Below are positions 55,786 to 64,000 of a DNA stretch of 64,000 nucleotides, piece by piece. This DNA comes from Haloimpatiens lingqiaonensis (lineage in GTDB: Bacteria > Bacillota > Clostridia > Clostridiales > Clostridiaceae), in NCBI RefSeq assembly GCF_044502415.1, contig NZ_CP172402.1, one strand, 5' to 3'. Each line of letters starts with the position of its first letter. The first letter of the stretch is position 1. A program made the translations under genes and the position numbers. The notes below the pieces were generated by a model, which saw only the letters and a list, made by a program, of their open reading frames with translations, was not told where the DNA came from and did not search any database.

Positions 55786-56714
55786 TAAGGCAGAGGCCCT
55801 GAGCCTACTACGCCCTCCAAAACATCTATTTTGCATTTTATACAATTAAGCCTTATTTTAGCACCTATGGGTAAAGTTATATTTGGGTAATCATGGCCAG
55901 ATGGAAAATTAAATAAAGTTGGTTTGTTTAAAGATAAAATTTTATCCTTGATTACTTCATTTAAAGACAAGCTATTTGCGGGGTTTTCTGTATCACAATT
56001 AGTGAAATGGCCTAGGATAAAACCTCTGCATTTTTCTAGTTTATTTGCCTCATGAAGCTGAGTCAGCATCCTATCAATTTTATAAGGCTCTTCTCCTATT
56101 TCTTCTAAAAAAAGTATTTTTTCTGTAGTGTTTATTTCATAAGGGGTTCCTAGAGTGCTACATATTAATGAAAGGTTACCACCCACTAAAAAGCCTTCAG
56201 TAATATAGTTAACAGAGCTTTTTACATGAATATCATAGGAATTTATGGAATAGGGTTTAAAGCCCTGTTGCAAAGTAGTTAAAAGACTTTCTAAAGTATG
56301 CTTTTCTTTTAAATTTGATGTGAACATAGGACCATGGAAAGTTATAAGATTGCAGCGTCTATATATTTCATTAAGAAGAATGGTTATGTCACTATAGCCT
56401 ATAAATATTTTTGGATTATTTTTTATTATACTCCAATCTATAAGGGGAAGCAGTCTACTGCTGCCATATCCACCTCTTAAACACATAATTATATCTACGT
56501 TTTTATCTTTAAACATTTCCATCAAATCACTAACTCTTTCTTCATCAGTTCCAGCTAAATATCCTTTTCTGTTAAAAATATTTTTTGCCAGCTTGATTTT
56601 GAAGCCTAGGCTTGTGAATATGTCAATATTCTGTAATATGTTTTCTTTGTTTTCTGGCCCTGATGGTGCAACTATACCTATTGTATCCCCAATTTTAAAT
56701 TTATTGCCAAGCAT
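55785..56714 (-). CDS. LD-carboxypeptidase (S66 family)
   Basis: 309 aa. N-terminal KIGDTIGIVAPSGPE, then LAGTDEERVSDLMEMFKDKNVDIIMCLRGGYGSSRLLPLIDW near residue 55. The nucleophile Ser lies in FIGYSDIT near residue 108, FHGPM near 134, the catalytic Glu in ILFLEEIGEEPYKIDRML near 207, and the catalytic His in FPSGHDYPN near 280. Cleaves L,D bonds of muramyl tetrapeptides for peptidoglycan recycling (LdcA), or in MccF-type members hydrolyses microcin-like conjugates. The recycling role is more likely here; no immunity genes are adjacent. Confidence 0.9.
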   Translation of the reverse strand: MLGNKFKIGDTIGIVAPSGPENKENILQNIDIFTSLGFKIKLAKNIFNRKGYLAGTDEERVSDLMEMFKDKNVDIIMCLRGGYGSSRLLPLIDWSIIKNNPKIFIGYSDITILLNEIYRRCNLITFHGPMFTSNLKEKHTLESLLTTLQQGFKPYSINSYDIHVKSSVNYITEGFLVGGNLSLICSTLGTPYEINTTEKILFLEEIGEEPYKIDRMLTQLHEANKLEKCRGFILGHFTNCDTENPANSLSLNEVIKDKILSLNKPTLFNFPSGHDYPNITLPIGAKIRLNCIKCKIDVLEGVVGSGPLP

Positions 56715-56806
56715 ATTCCCACCTCTTTATAAGTTCTTATTAAATAGTATAAGTTATTTTCCTATTTTATGCATAGATTATTTTATAGAAGTGGGGGGAA
56801 TAATTG

Positions 56807-56884
56807 AGAATTGACAATTGACAATTGACAATTGACAATTAAGTAAGAAGGAGAAGCAAGAAGTAAGAAGTAAGAAGTAAGAAT
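56807..56884 (+). repeat. heptad repeats: TTGACAA block followed by AAGTAAG block
   Basis: Four consecutive TTGACAA/ACAATTG units (56811-56840), then AAGTAAGAAG units to 56884. Both heptad flavours are side by side without an element end. Confidence 0.75.
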
Positions 56885-57488
56885 TTACAATTGAGAATTG
56901 ATAATGAATGACAAGGCTCTTTTAAAGGATTTTTTGAAAATATAAATTAAAGAAATTCATACGGAATTTCAAATTTTGTGTAAAACTTCGTGTAAAAATT
57001 TAAATTCTAAATTTTACATTTTAAAAAACATATATTATTAAAAACAATGTGAATTCCGAGCAATGGTTTTGAAATATTGCTTATATGCATTTGATGTGGA
57101 ATGGGGAATATTGTGAAAATTAAACGTAAATTCCACTAAACATTCAGTATATGAATTTTTTCATTCACCATTTGAAGGCATTTAGGTAATTACTACATAA
57201 TCTTATGAAAACGCGAAGCATTGATAGCAATTTAATAAAAAAGTGAATCATATGGAGATAAATTGTTTTTTAACAGTAATTTAAACTTATTTAGTCATTA
57301 AAAGGTATTAAACCAATGTGGGAGCACTAGATTATTTATGGAAAGGCTAGTATAATCTCTATATGCCCAATTTAGGGAATTAACATATTCTTAACAGAAG
57401 TATAATATAATTTTAAAGTTTAAATATATAATATATTATGTAGTATTAAAATTTAAATAATATAAGTAATATTAGAAGGGTGAGTAAA
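56885..57488. other. gene-free stretch upstream of the 57489 gene
   Basis: AT-rich, no frame supported. A/T runs just before 57470 may hold the promoter; no clear -35/-10 pair chosen. Confidence 0.35.
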
Positions 57489-58031
57489 GTGTATAAGGAA
57501 ATAATAGAAAGAAAGAAATTGCCTATAGCGACTTTTTTATTAACATTGCTATGTGTGTTTATATACGTATATAAGTTTATTGATATGTGTTTTACAGGAC
57601 AGGGAAACTTAATAGAGAATATATTATATTTAGGAATTATTGCATCTATGGTTATAATAGCAGTGGTGGCAATATATAGATCAGGTATAGGATATAAGTA
57701 TTCCATAATTGCAGATCAGTTTATAATTCACAAAATAATTAGAAATAACAATATAGAAGTAGAAAGTATTAAGTTTAAAGATATAAGATTTTTAGGTCAA
57801 GTAAAGGACTTGAAAGAGCAGTATAAAGTAAGTTCTACTAAAAAATATCTATGTTCAATATTTAATGCCAATAGATACTGTTGTATATATTCAGATGGTA
57901 ATGAGCTTAAAAAGTTTTATTTTGAACCTAGCAAGGAAATGATAGGCAAATTACAATTTGTAATGAATAAAGGTGAATGTAGAATATATATGAGAAATAG
58001 AATGAATATTCCAGTTCAATCCATTAATTAA
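57489..58031 (+). CDS. membrane protein of unknown function
   Basis: 180 aa from GTG 57489 (AGAAGGG 8 nt upstream; GTG 57480 overlaps that site). Two membrane helices (residues ~15-31 and ~42-62) followed by a ~115-residue cytoplasmic domain beginning YKYSIIADQFIIHKI and rich in aromatic beta-strand-like segments (SIKFKDIRFLGQV, NRYCCIYSDGNELKKFYFEP). The layout resembles bacterial PH-domain-like (bPH) membrane proteins, but I cannot claim the family. Single gene; its terminator overlaps the stop. Confidence 0.7.
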   Translation: MYKEIIERKKLPIATFLLTLLCVFIYVYKFIDMCFTGQGNLIENILYLGIIASMVIIAVVAIYRSGIGYKYSIIADQFIIHKIIRNNNIEVESIKFKDIRFLGQVKDLKEQYKVSSTKKYLCSIFNANRYCCIYSDGNELKKFYFEPSKEMIGKLQFVMNKGECRIYMRNRMNIPVQSIN

Positions 58032-58050
58032 TTTAATGGATTTTTTTTAT
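58018..58050 (+). terminator. terminator overlapping the stop of the 57489 gene
   Basis: AATCCATTAA/TTTAATGGATT then eight Ts; the TAA stop lies in the loop region. Confidence 0.85.
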
Positions 58051-58100
58051 GGAAAATTTCGGACGACCCCCGTTAACCTAAGATTGTCAAAGGGCATAAA

Positions 58101-58134
58101 ATTAAGGTGGTTCTATACCACCTTAAGGGGTTTA
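58101..58134 (+). terminator. second hairpin abutting element copy 11
   Basis: TTAAGGTGG/CCACCTTAA with TTCTATA loop, followed by GGGGTTTATTTAT, where the 130-bp element is inserted. Confidence 0.6.
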
Positions 58135-58139
58135 TTTAT

Positions 58140-58269
58140 CCGATGACTACCTGCCGTAACACCCCCACTTTTAACAAAGTGGGAGATAACGGCAGCTACG
58201 TCCCTGGATAACGAGCTCTAACCTTCAGATGGAGTAAAGATTCCATCTGAAGCTAAGAGCTCTGTTTAT
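58140..58269 (+). repeat. 130-bp TTTAT-targeted element, copy 11
   Basis: After TTTAT 58135-58139; ends TTTAT 58265-58269. The last 17 bp, read on the minus strand, supply the final codons (KQSS) and the TAG stop of the M20-like gene. Confidence 0.93.
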
Positions 58270-59407
58270 GGAGTTCTTTTTTTATTTCACAAAGCAAGGT
58301 TTCATTTTCTAGTAAATCTAGACCAGTGATGGCTAAAGCGGTGGAGGCTTTCATACATTGTTCTAGGGCGAAATCTTTTATTGTTTCTGCTGCAAATTCT
58401 TTTGAGGGGTATGTAATTTTAGTATTTTGGGTTATATTTATAAATGGATTTATGCATGGAACCACTTGACTTACACTGCCAAGACTTAGGCCAGGCATAA
58501 TTTCTGGAAAATCTTCTACATAGATGATGCCTGCTTCCTTTAAATTATGGGAAAATATCCTACATAAAGCTTCGTTAGGCAGCATTTCTTCGTAAGGAAT
58601 ACCGTATATACTTACATCTGTATTTACGGAGAAAATATCTCCAATACAATTAACAAAGGATTTTATGAAGTTTAAAATTTTATGACTTTCTTCTAAAGTA
58701 ATGGAACTAATTAAATAATCTATTTCATATTGGGAAGATAGATTATAGGGATTACAAGAGCCCATACAATTAATAGCCTTTACATCATAACCCTTTGGTA
58801 AATTTTCCTTAAGGAAATTTGTGAAATTGTATGTGAGATTACCGCAGTGACTAGGGTTACAGGAGGATATTGAGTAATCTTTATCCTTTGGTATTGAAAA
58901 TTTAACTTTAGCAGGAAGCAGTGCGTAAGATTTTAGGGTTTTTGTGGTTATTAAATTTGGATGAGCCACTAACACTGCATCTATATCCTTAAAGGCTCCC
59001 TGTTTTACCATGGTTGTTTTAGAGCCATTTATGCATTGACCAGGGCAGCCTATTACAACTACAGTCCCACCTATTTTAGGAAGCAACTTAGAAAGGCTTA
59101 TGGCGGCTCCTAGAGACATGGTGGTAACTAAATTATGCCCTGATATGTGACCTTGGTCCCCATGGCTATCATATTCACATAAGTAGCATATTTTAGGGTG
59201 ACCATTGCCAATTTCAGCATAGAAACTTGTGGAAATACCAAGGTAATGATCCTCTACAGTAAAGTTATGTTTTTTTAGAAAATCAGTTATGTAATTATAG
59301 CATTTATACTCCTTAAAACTTTCTTCAGGATTATTGTATATATAATTAGCCATATCAGTTAGTTCATTTTTTAAAGTACTTAAATAGGTTATTAATTCCT
59401 GTTTCAT
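58253..59407 (-). CDS. M20-family amidohydrolase-like protein with altered catalytic motif
   Basis: 384 aa. The N-terminal part resembles p-aminobenzoyl-glutamate hydrolase (AbgB-type) proteins: CEYDSHGDQGHISGHN near residue 77 corresponds to AEYDALPxIGHACGHN. But the following segment reads IGCPGQCINGSKTTMVKQGAF where catalytic members have GTPAEEGGGGK: both the general-base Glu and its neighbour are missing. The middle lid domain is also unlike the family (SIPKDKDYSISSCNPSHCG). Probably a divergent or non-hydrolytic paralogue. The last four codons and stop come from a 130-bp element inserted at the 3' end. Confidence 0.7.
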   Translation of the reverse strand: MKQELITYLSTLKNELTDMANYIYNNPEESFKEYKCYNYITDFLKKHNFTVEDHYLGISTSFYAEIGNGHPKICYLCEYDSHGDQGHISGHNLVTTMSLGAAISLSKLLPKIGGTVVVIGCPGQCINGSKTTMVKQGAFKDIDAVLVAHPNLITTKTLKSYALLPAKVKFSIPKDKDYSISSCNPSHCGNLTYNFTNFLKENLPKGYDVKAINCMGSCNPYNLSSQYEIDYLISSITLEESHKILNFIKSFVNCIGDIFSVNTDVSIYGIPYEEMLPNEALCRIFSHNLKEAGIIYVEDFPEIMPGLSLGSVSQVVPCINPFINITQNTKITYPSKEFAAETIKDFALEQCMKASTALAITGLDLLENETLLCEIKKELHKQSS

Positions 59408-59518
59408 TTAAGTCTATTTCTCCTTTCTAAAAATATCATGTGCTTTTAATAGCATTCGGATTTAAAGGTTTTGCATAAGCATCTTAAATAAAAATAAGAA
59501 ACTTTATTTATTAATTAT

Positions 59519-59618
59519 TCAACTTTCGCATATAAATTTTAAGCTATACATTAGATGAATAAATGTTCTTGATTTTAAATTCTAAATTTTACATTTTTAT
59601 TTTATAACTGCGAAAGTC
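59519..59618. repeat. TCAACTTTCGC-family element (100 bp)
   Basis: TCAACTTTCGCA (59519-59530) to TGCGAAAGTCGA (59607-59618). The left 50 bp match the left of the 25008 element (TTAAG...CATTAGATGAATAAA). No internal heptads. Confidence 0.75.
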
Positions 59619-59849
59619 GAAGTATTACTTTGTACTTTTTACCTCTTACTTAATTCTTAATTCTTAATTGTCTCTTGTCAATTCTCAATTCTCACTTCTT
59701 ATTTATTATGCCCCAATAAATAAGTAGATATTTGTCGTATGAAAACTTATATGGACAAAATAAATTAATCCATGCAATTGAATAAAATATAGTAAGAGAG
59801 GCAATAATTTAAATAGTAAAATAACAACATTTGTCAAGGGGGATTTATC

Positions 59850-60062
59850 ATGAGTAAAAGAAATTGTATTATATGCAGTAAGCCTCTAAATAATGGTATA
59901 ATTATTAATGGAAGAGGAATTTGTAAAAAGTGCGAAGAGAAAATAGTAAGATGTAATATAGAAACTGACTTCTATGAATACTACAAAAATTGCATAAGAA
60001 AAAATTTAACAGCAGATTTACTAAAGGGAGAGGATTTGGTTTGTCAGGATTACCGTTATTAG
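59850..60062 (+). CDS. sigma-G inhibitor Gin (CsfB-type zinc protein)
   Basis: 70 aa; AAGGGGGA before ATG 59850. CIICSKPLNNGIIINGRGICKKCEEKIVRCN aligns with B. subtilis CsfB/Gin in spacing of the two CxxC pairs (residues 6-9 and 25-28) and the GI...IC..CE..I core. Gin binds sigma-G and keeps it silent in the forespore until engulfment ends. Context agrees: in B. subtilis csfB heads the same neighbourhood as yaaO, tmk, yaaQ and holB. The C-terminal codons overlap the start of the next gene by 22 bp. A sigma-F-type promoter is expected upstream but I cannot define it. Confidence 0.85.
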   Translation: MSKRNCIICSKPLNNGIIINGRGICKKCEEKIVRCNIETDFYEYYKNCIRKNLTADLLKGEDLVCQDYRY

Positions 60063-61468
60063 AAGGGTTATTAGAATATATGAAAGAAAAAAATATATCC
60101 TTTTGTATGCCTGGACATAAGGGCGGGAAAGGTTTTTTAGCTACTGAAGTAGGAAAGGAATTTTTAGATAACTTATCTACACTTGATATAACAGAAGTCG
60201 ATGGGGTAGATAATCTTCACAATGCAGAAGGAATAATAAGGGAATCTCAAGAGCTTTTGAGTGCATATTATGGAAGTAAGAAATCTTATTTCCTTGTTAA
60301 TGGCAGTACCAGTGGCAATTTGGCTATGATTTTTTCTTCATTTGAAGAAGGGGATAAAATAATAGTAGAGCGAAATTGCCACCGCTCCATATTTAATGGA
60401 ATAATAATGAGGAAATTAAAACCTGTGTATGTTAAAAACAAAATAAATGAAAAATTTAATGCTCCTCTTTCTATAGACATGGAGCATTTTTTGTGTACCC
60501 TAGAGAACAATAAAGATGCAAAGGGCATAATTTTAACTTATCCTAATTATTATGGAGTGTGTTTAGATTTAAAAAGGGTGGTGGAGGAAGCTGAAAAATA
60601 TAACATGAAGGTGTTAGTAGACTCCGCTCATGGAGCACATTTTGGGATAAATTGTAATTTGCCTCAGCATGCAATAAATTTAGGAGCACATATGGCGGTT
60701 ATGAGTTCTCATAAAACATTGCCTAGCTTTACTCAAACGGCTTATTTACATATAGGAAACCATGAAGTAGAGGAGGATAAGGTGGATTTTTATGTAAGTG
60801 CATTTTTAAGCACCAGTCCTTCTTATATGTTAATGGGTTCCATGGATTATGCCAGATATTATTTGCAAGAAAAGGGCAAGAAAGGTTATGAAAAACTCAT
60901 AGATTTGTGTAAAACCTATAGGGAGAAAATAAATAAACTTAATGGATTTTACATATTGGGAAATGAGGATATAAATCCCGGAGAGAAAATTGATTTAACT
61001 AGGTATATATTAAATGTAGAAAAAGGATATAGTGGACATAAACTTTTAAGTTATTTAAGACAAGAGGGTATTCAGTGCGAAATGAGTGATGGTCAAAATG
61101 TAATGCTTATTTTTTCTCCATTTAATGACGTGGATGAGTTTGAAAAGCTATATACAAGTTTAAAAAAATGTGATTTGAGTAAGCTTCAGGATAAATATAA
61201 GAAGAGCTTATTATGTGAAATACCTAAGATGGCAATGGAACCTTATAAGGTTATGAATAAAATTAAAGTTAAGATAAGCTTAGAAGAAGCTGCTGGTAAA
61301 ATTAGTGCCAGTGCCATAGTTCCATATCCGCCGGGAATTCCACTAATAATGCCAGGAGAAATTATAACCAGAAAAGCAATAGATATGATAAAATATAATT
61401 TAGAAAATCACATAGATGTAATGGGATTAGATGAAAAAAATGAAGAAATAGAAGTGTTGGACTTTTAG
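60041..61468 (+). CDS. Orn/Lys/Arg decarboxylase-family PLP enzyme (YaaO-like)
   Basis: 475 aa from TTG 60041 (GGGAGAGG 7 nt before; an upstream in-frame ATG at 59990 lies within gin and has no ribosome site). Fold type I: FCMPGHKGGKGF near residue 19, LDITEVDGVDNLHNAEGII near 48, LVNGSTSGNLAMI near 82, VDSAHGAHFG near 190, and the PLP-binding Lys in MSSHKTLPSFTQTAYLH near 223. The C-terminal domain starts near 345 (PYPPGIPLIMPGE near 428). Shorter than the biosynthetic SpeA-type enzymes and like B. subtilis YaaO. Product agmatine, cadaverine or other amine is not determined. Confidence 0.88.
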   Translation: MSGLPLLEGLLEYMKEKNISFCMPGHKGGKGFLATEVGKEFLDNLSTLDITEVDGVDNLHNAEGIIRESQELLSAYYGSKKSYFLVNGSTSGNLAMIFSSFEEGDKIIVERNCHRSIFNGIIMRKLKPVYVKNKINEKFNAPLSIDMEHFLCTLENNKDAKGIILTYPNYYGVCLDLKRVVEEAEKYNMKVLVDSAHGAHFGINCNLPQHAINLGAHMAVMSSHKTLPSFTQTAYLHIGNHEVEEDKVDFYVSAFLSTSPSYMLMGSMDYARYYLQEKGKKGYEKLIDLCKTYREKINKLNGFYILGNEDINPGEKIDLTRYILNVEKGYSGHKLLSYLRQEGIQCEMSDGQNVMLIFSPFNDVDEFEKLYTSLKKCDLSKLQDKYKKSLLCEIPKMAMEPYKVMNKIKVKISLEEAAGKISASAIVPYPPGIPLIMPGEIITRKAIDMIKYNLENHIDVMGLDEKNEEIEVLDF

Positions 61469-61494
61469 CAAATAAGCATAATGGAGGAATGAAA

Positions 61495-62127
61495 ATGAGC
61501 AGGGGACTTCTTATAATATTGGAAGGGCCAGATGGTTCTGGAAAGACAACTCAAATAAATTTATTAGAAAAATATCTTAAGGAAAAGGGACATGAAGTTT
61601 TAAAAACTAGGGAGCCTGGTGGAACAGCTATAAGTGAAAAAATAAGAGAAATAATATTGGATAATAAAAATACTGAGATGTGTGGCATGTGTGAAGCTCT
61701 TTTGTATGCTGCTTCAAGGGCACAGATTACTAGCCAAGTGTTAAAACCAGCTTTAGATCAGGGTAAAATGGTAATATGCGATAGATTTGTTTATTCTTCT
61801 ATAGTTTATCAGGGCGTAGGAAGAGGACTTGGACAGGAAAGAATAAAATATATAAATGAAGCAGCTATAGATGGATTGGAGCCAGATTTAACTATAATGC
61901 TAACAATACCCTATGAAGAAGGATTAAAGAGAAAGTACAAGCAAAGAGAATTGGATAGATTAGAAAACAGCGGCACAGATTTTCATAAAAAAGTTTTTGA
62001 AGGGTATTTAGAAATATCTAGAAAATATGATAAAATAAAAGTAGTAGATGCAAATAGGGATATGGAAGAAATACATGGGGACATAGTAAAATTAGTAGAA
62101 CAATTAATTAAAACACAACAGAAATAA
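61495..62127 (+). CDS. tmk: thymidylate kinase
   Basis: 210 aa from ATG 61495; GGAGG at 61483-61487 is too close to ATG 61489 and well placed for 61495. P-loop LEGPDGSGKTTQ near residue 8, TREPGGTAISEKIR near 38 (DR/EPG motif), DRFVYSSIVYQGVGRGLG near 97, and the lid region around KYKQRELDRLE near 150. Phosphorylates dTMP to dTDP, essential for DNA synthesis. Synteny with gin, OLADC, darA and holB as in Bacillus. Confidence 0.96.
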   Translation: MSRGLLIILEGPDGSGKTTQINLLEKYLKEKGHEVLKTREPGGTAISEKIREIILDNKNTEMCGMCEALLYAASRAQITSQVLKPALDQGKMVICDRFVYSSIVYQGVGRGLGQERIKYINEAAIDGLEPDLTIMLTIPYEEGLKRKYKQRELDRLENSGTDFHKKVFEGYLEISRKYDKIKVVDANRDMEEIHGDIVKLVEQLIKTQQK

Positions 62128-62238
62128 TAATATACGGCAAAATTTTAAAAAAAGGAATAAATTTGAATAATAAAGACAATTGTACTATAATAATATATTA
62201 ATACATTATTATAGTATGGATTGGTAATTGTTAATAAC

Positions 62239-62632
62239 TCAACTTTCGCATATGAATTTTAAGTTTTACATTATACAAGGTAAGAAGTAAAAAGTAAGAG
62301 TGAAAAGATTAGGTACTAGGAAAGGATGATTTTTCTCCACTATGTTAAGGAAAATCTTTAATTAAATAAATGTATTAGTAAAATAAGTTATAATTATTTA
62401 AATAAATGGAGTAGTTATAGATTTTCTTTTTAGGGGGTTAAAAAATTTTTTATTGGCGGCAGCCAGCGAAAATATAGAAATATTAATTAATGTTGAAATT
62501 TTTATGGAATTTCTTAAATTTATATTTTCTTAAAACTCCATCAGGAGTTTTATCATCCTATCACCTAGTACCTAGAGCACAACTAAGTATTACTTACCTG
62601 CAAATTTTTTATTTTATAACTGCGAAAGTTGA
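62239..62632. repeat. TCAACTTTCGC-family element (394 bp)
   Basis: Ends TCAACTTTCGCA and TGCGAAAGTTGA. TTAATAA is present on both flanks (one base away from each end), a probable 7-bp target duplication. Almost the same interior as the 44543 element, with one heptad block shorter. Lies between tmk and darA. Confidence 0.82.
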
Positions 62633-62738
62633 ATTAATAATATGTTTTATAATAAAATATGTTGCTAGTTAACTAGTGGGGAATAATAATAGCACTTTAT
62701 CCCAATAGTATGCTAGTTACTAAAAGGGGGATATTAGT

Positions 62739-63068
62739 ATGAAACTTGTTATTGTAATAGTACAGGACGACGTGGCTTTAGACCTAATAGATTCTTTAAC
62801 AGAATCGGGGTACAGAGTTACTAAATTAGCTACTACAGGTGGTTTTTTAAAGTCAGGAAACACAACTCTTTTAATAGGTGTTGAAAAGGAAAAACTTGAA
62901 GAGGTTTTAGCTATACTAAAGGAAGAGTGCAAAACAAGAAAACAAGTGGTAACTTCCCCATCACCAGTGGCAGGCTCTACAGGGGTATATGTACCATATC
63001 CAGTAGAAATTGAAATAGGTGGAGCTACAGTTTTTGTGCTAGATGTGGATCAACATTTGAAGATCTAG
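62739..63068 (+). CDS. darA: cyclic-di-AMP receptor DarA (YaaQ/PstA, PII-like)
   Basis: 109 aa; AAAGGGGG upstream of ATG 62739. MKLVIVIVQDDVALDLIDSLTESGYRVTKLATTGGFLKSGNTTLLIGVE matches the PF06153 family, with the c-di-AMP-contacting TTGGFLKxGNTT near residue 28; a second conserved patch is GGATVFVLDVDQ near the C-terminus. Trimeric PII-like signal protein whose output is still unclear in Firmicutes. Gene order tmk-darA-holB matches B. subtilis, although yaaR is absent here between darA and holB. Confidence 0.93.
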   Translation: MKLVIVIVQDDVALDLIDSLTESGYRVTKLATTGGFLKSGNTTLLIGVEKEKLEEVLAILKEECKTRKQVVTSPSPVAGSTGVYVPYPVEIEIGGATVFVLDVDQHLKI

Positions 63069-63086
63069 TTTTTTTGGAGGTAACCA

Positions 63087-64000
63087 ATGAGCTTTAAAGA
63101 AATAATTGGGCATGAGGATATAAAGGAACAAATGATGAGGGCTATAGAAAAGGGAATGTTATCTCATGCCCATCTTATAGTAGGAGAAGATGGAATTGGA
63201 AAGAGTACCATAGCTAAGGCTATGGCTCTTAAAATTCTAGGAAAAACAAAGGATATGCAGTATCCAGATATAATTCAGTGGAGAATCCCTAAAAAAGAAA
63301 AATCATTAAAGGTAGATCATATAAGAGAGCTTATAGAGGAAATAAATAAAAAGCCTCATGAAGGGGATAAAAAAGTAGTAATAGTGCATGAAGCACATAA
63401 AATGACAGAGCAGGCTCAAAATGCGTTATTAAAGACCATAGAGGAGCCGCCTAAGGGTGTAGTGATAATTTTACTATGTGAAAAGCTACAGGTAATATTA
63501 GAAACAATAAAATCAAGGTGTCAAATACATACATTGAGAGCTTTAAGTGAGGGTGAAATTAGAAAATTTGTTCTTAGGGAATATGAGGGCTTAAATATAG
63601 AAGAAGTGGATGCGGTAGTAGCATTTAGCGATGGAATACCTGGAAGAGCTGAAAAGTTTATTGAAGATGAGGAGTTTCATCATATTAGAGATGGTATTTT
63701 GCAGATACTTATTTCTATTACAAAAGTAGATGAATTAAAAGCAATGGAATACGAAAGCTTTTTTAACAAATACAAAGAAGACTGGGAAGAGACTTTAAAC
63801 TGCGGGCTAACCTTTGTAAGAGATGCTATGATTTTTAAGGAAACAGGAAATAGGCAACTTATAATAAATAAGGATAAAATTAAAAATGTACAAGAATTAG
63901 CTAATGTATTTTCATATATAAAATTAAATGCTATTATAGATATAATAGGATCTGCAATGGATGGGTTGCGCAAAAATGTTAATTCAGCATTGATTTTTGA
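63087..64000 (+). CDS. holB: DNA polymerase III delta' subunit (partial at window edge)
   Basis: Starts ATG 63087 (TTGGAGG 6 nt upstream) and is open to the window end: 304 codons, no stop. N-terminal FKEIIGHEDIKEQMMRAIEKGMLSHAHLIVGEDGIGKST with the clamp-loader P-loop. Then VVIVHEAHKMTEQAQNALLKTIEEPPKGVVIILLCEKLQVILETIKSRCQ, the delta'/DnaX AAA+ core with the SRC motif near residue 151. Helical domain follows. Clamp-loader subunit in replication. 18 bp after darA. Confidence 0.93.
   Translation, partial: MSFKEIIGHEDIKEQMMRAIEKGMLSHAHLIVGEDGIGKSTIAKAMALKILGKTKDMQYPDIIQWRIPKKEKSLKVDHIRELIEEINKKPHEGDKKVVIVHEAHKMTEQAQNALLKTIEEPPKGVVIILLCEKLQVILETIKSRCQIHTLRALSEGEIRKFVLREYEGLNIEEVDAVVAFSDGIPGRAEKFIEDEEFHHIRDGILQILISITKVDELKAMEYESFFNKYKEDWEETLNCGLTFVRDAMIFKETGNRQLIINKDKIKNVQELANVFSYIKLNAIIDIIGSAMDGLRKNVNSALIF

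Noticed and set aside
62490..62672. Frame of 60 codons between tmk and darA
   Set aside because: Lies within the TCAACTTTCGC-family element, with no ribosome site and no conserved features.

Overview
The window is from a low-GC Gram-positive, spore-forming anaerobe, most likely a Clostridium sensu stricto. The base composition is AT-rich. Three complete clostridial-type rRNA operons lie on the plus strand. Other supporting genes are a Gin (anti-sigma-G)/OLADC/tmk/darA/holB block with Bacillus/Clostridium synteny, an anaerobic hem/cbi tetrapyrrole cluster behind a cobalamin riboswitch, and a selenocysteine peroxiredoxin. I do not name the species. The concentration of plus-strand rRNA operons and the tmk-holB block suggest that the plus strand is the leading strand.

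Layout: HD-GYP protein (57-1121); nagR-nagA-nagB for amino-sugar catabolism with a NagR-type operator (1300-4545); rRNA operon 1 with tRNA-Phe (4858-10139); a minus-strand chemoreceptor (10295-11827) divergent from a frameshifted FabH-like gene (12069-13078); cobalamin riboswitch, cbiMNQO, hemA, a sirC-like gene, hemC, cobA-hemD, hemB and hemL (13160-23381); an EreA-like lipoprotein (minus); a GntR/YtrA-ABC transporter operon (25426-27471); a truncated membrane gene; rRNA operon 2 with tRNA-Lys (28920-34156); a formate/nitrite channel; an L,D-transpeptidase; an ABC exporter pair (36411-38939); a LysM protein; an orphan AbiEii-like nucleotidyltransferase; an ArsR-thioredoxin-COG0523 operon; a sirtuin; an IS200-type transposase remnant; rRNA operon 3 with tRNA-Phe and tRNA-Cys (46479-51959); a block between two copies of a terminator sequence carrying a CPBP remnant, an AAA/DUF4143 ATPase and a small membrane protein; the selenoprotein peroxiredoxin; an LD-carboxypeptidase; a membrane protein; an M20 paralogue with altered catalytic motif; and the gin-OLADC-tmk-darA-holB block, cut by the right edge.

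How the genes work together: the cbi genes import cobalt (ECF transporter), and hemA/L/B/C/D plus CobA and the SirC-like enzyme make precorrin-2 and sirohydrochlorin for cobalamin or siroheme. The whole set appears to sit behind one B12 riboswitch. Two reading frames in this cluster (cbiQ, hemB) and the neighbouring FabH-like gene each carry a single-base frameshift in this sequence.

The most unusual content is between the genes. (1) A family of exactly 130-bp elements: ten full copies, one 5' fragment and one solo hairpin. Every oriented copy is on the plus strand and inserted directly 3' of TTTAT, two pairs are head-to-tail, and one copy sits in a tandem repeat that supplies its own empty site. 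This looks like a non-autonomous IS200/IS605-type (single-strand) element. (2) A second family of 77-421 bp elements with TCAACTTTCGCA/TGCGAAAGTTGA ends. (3) Heptanucleotide-period repeats in three flavours (CTAG-, AAGTAAT- and TTGACAA-type). (4) A 64-nt two-hairpin insert present twice in rRNA operon 3 with compensatory base changes. All calls come from reading the sequence only; no database search was run.
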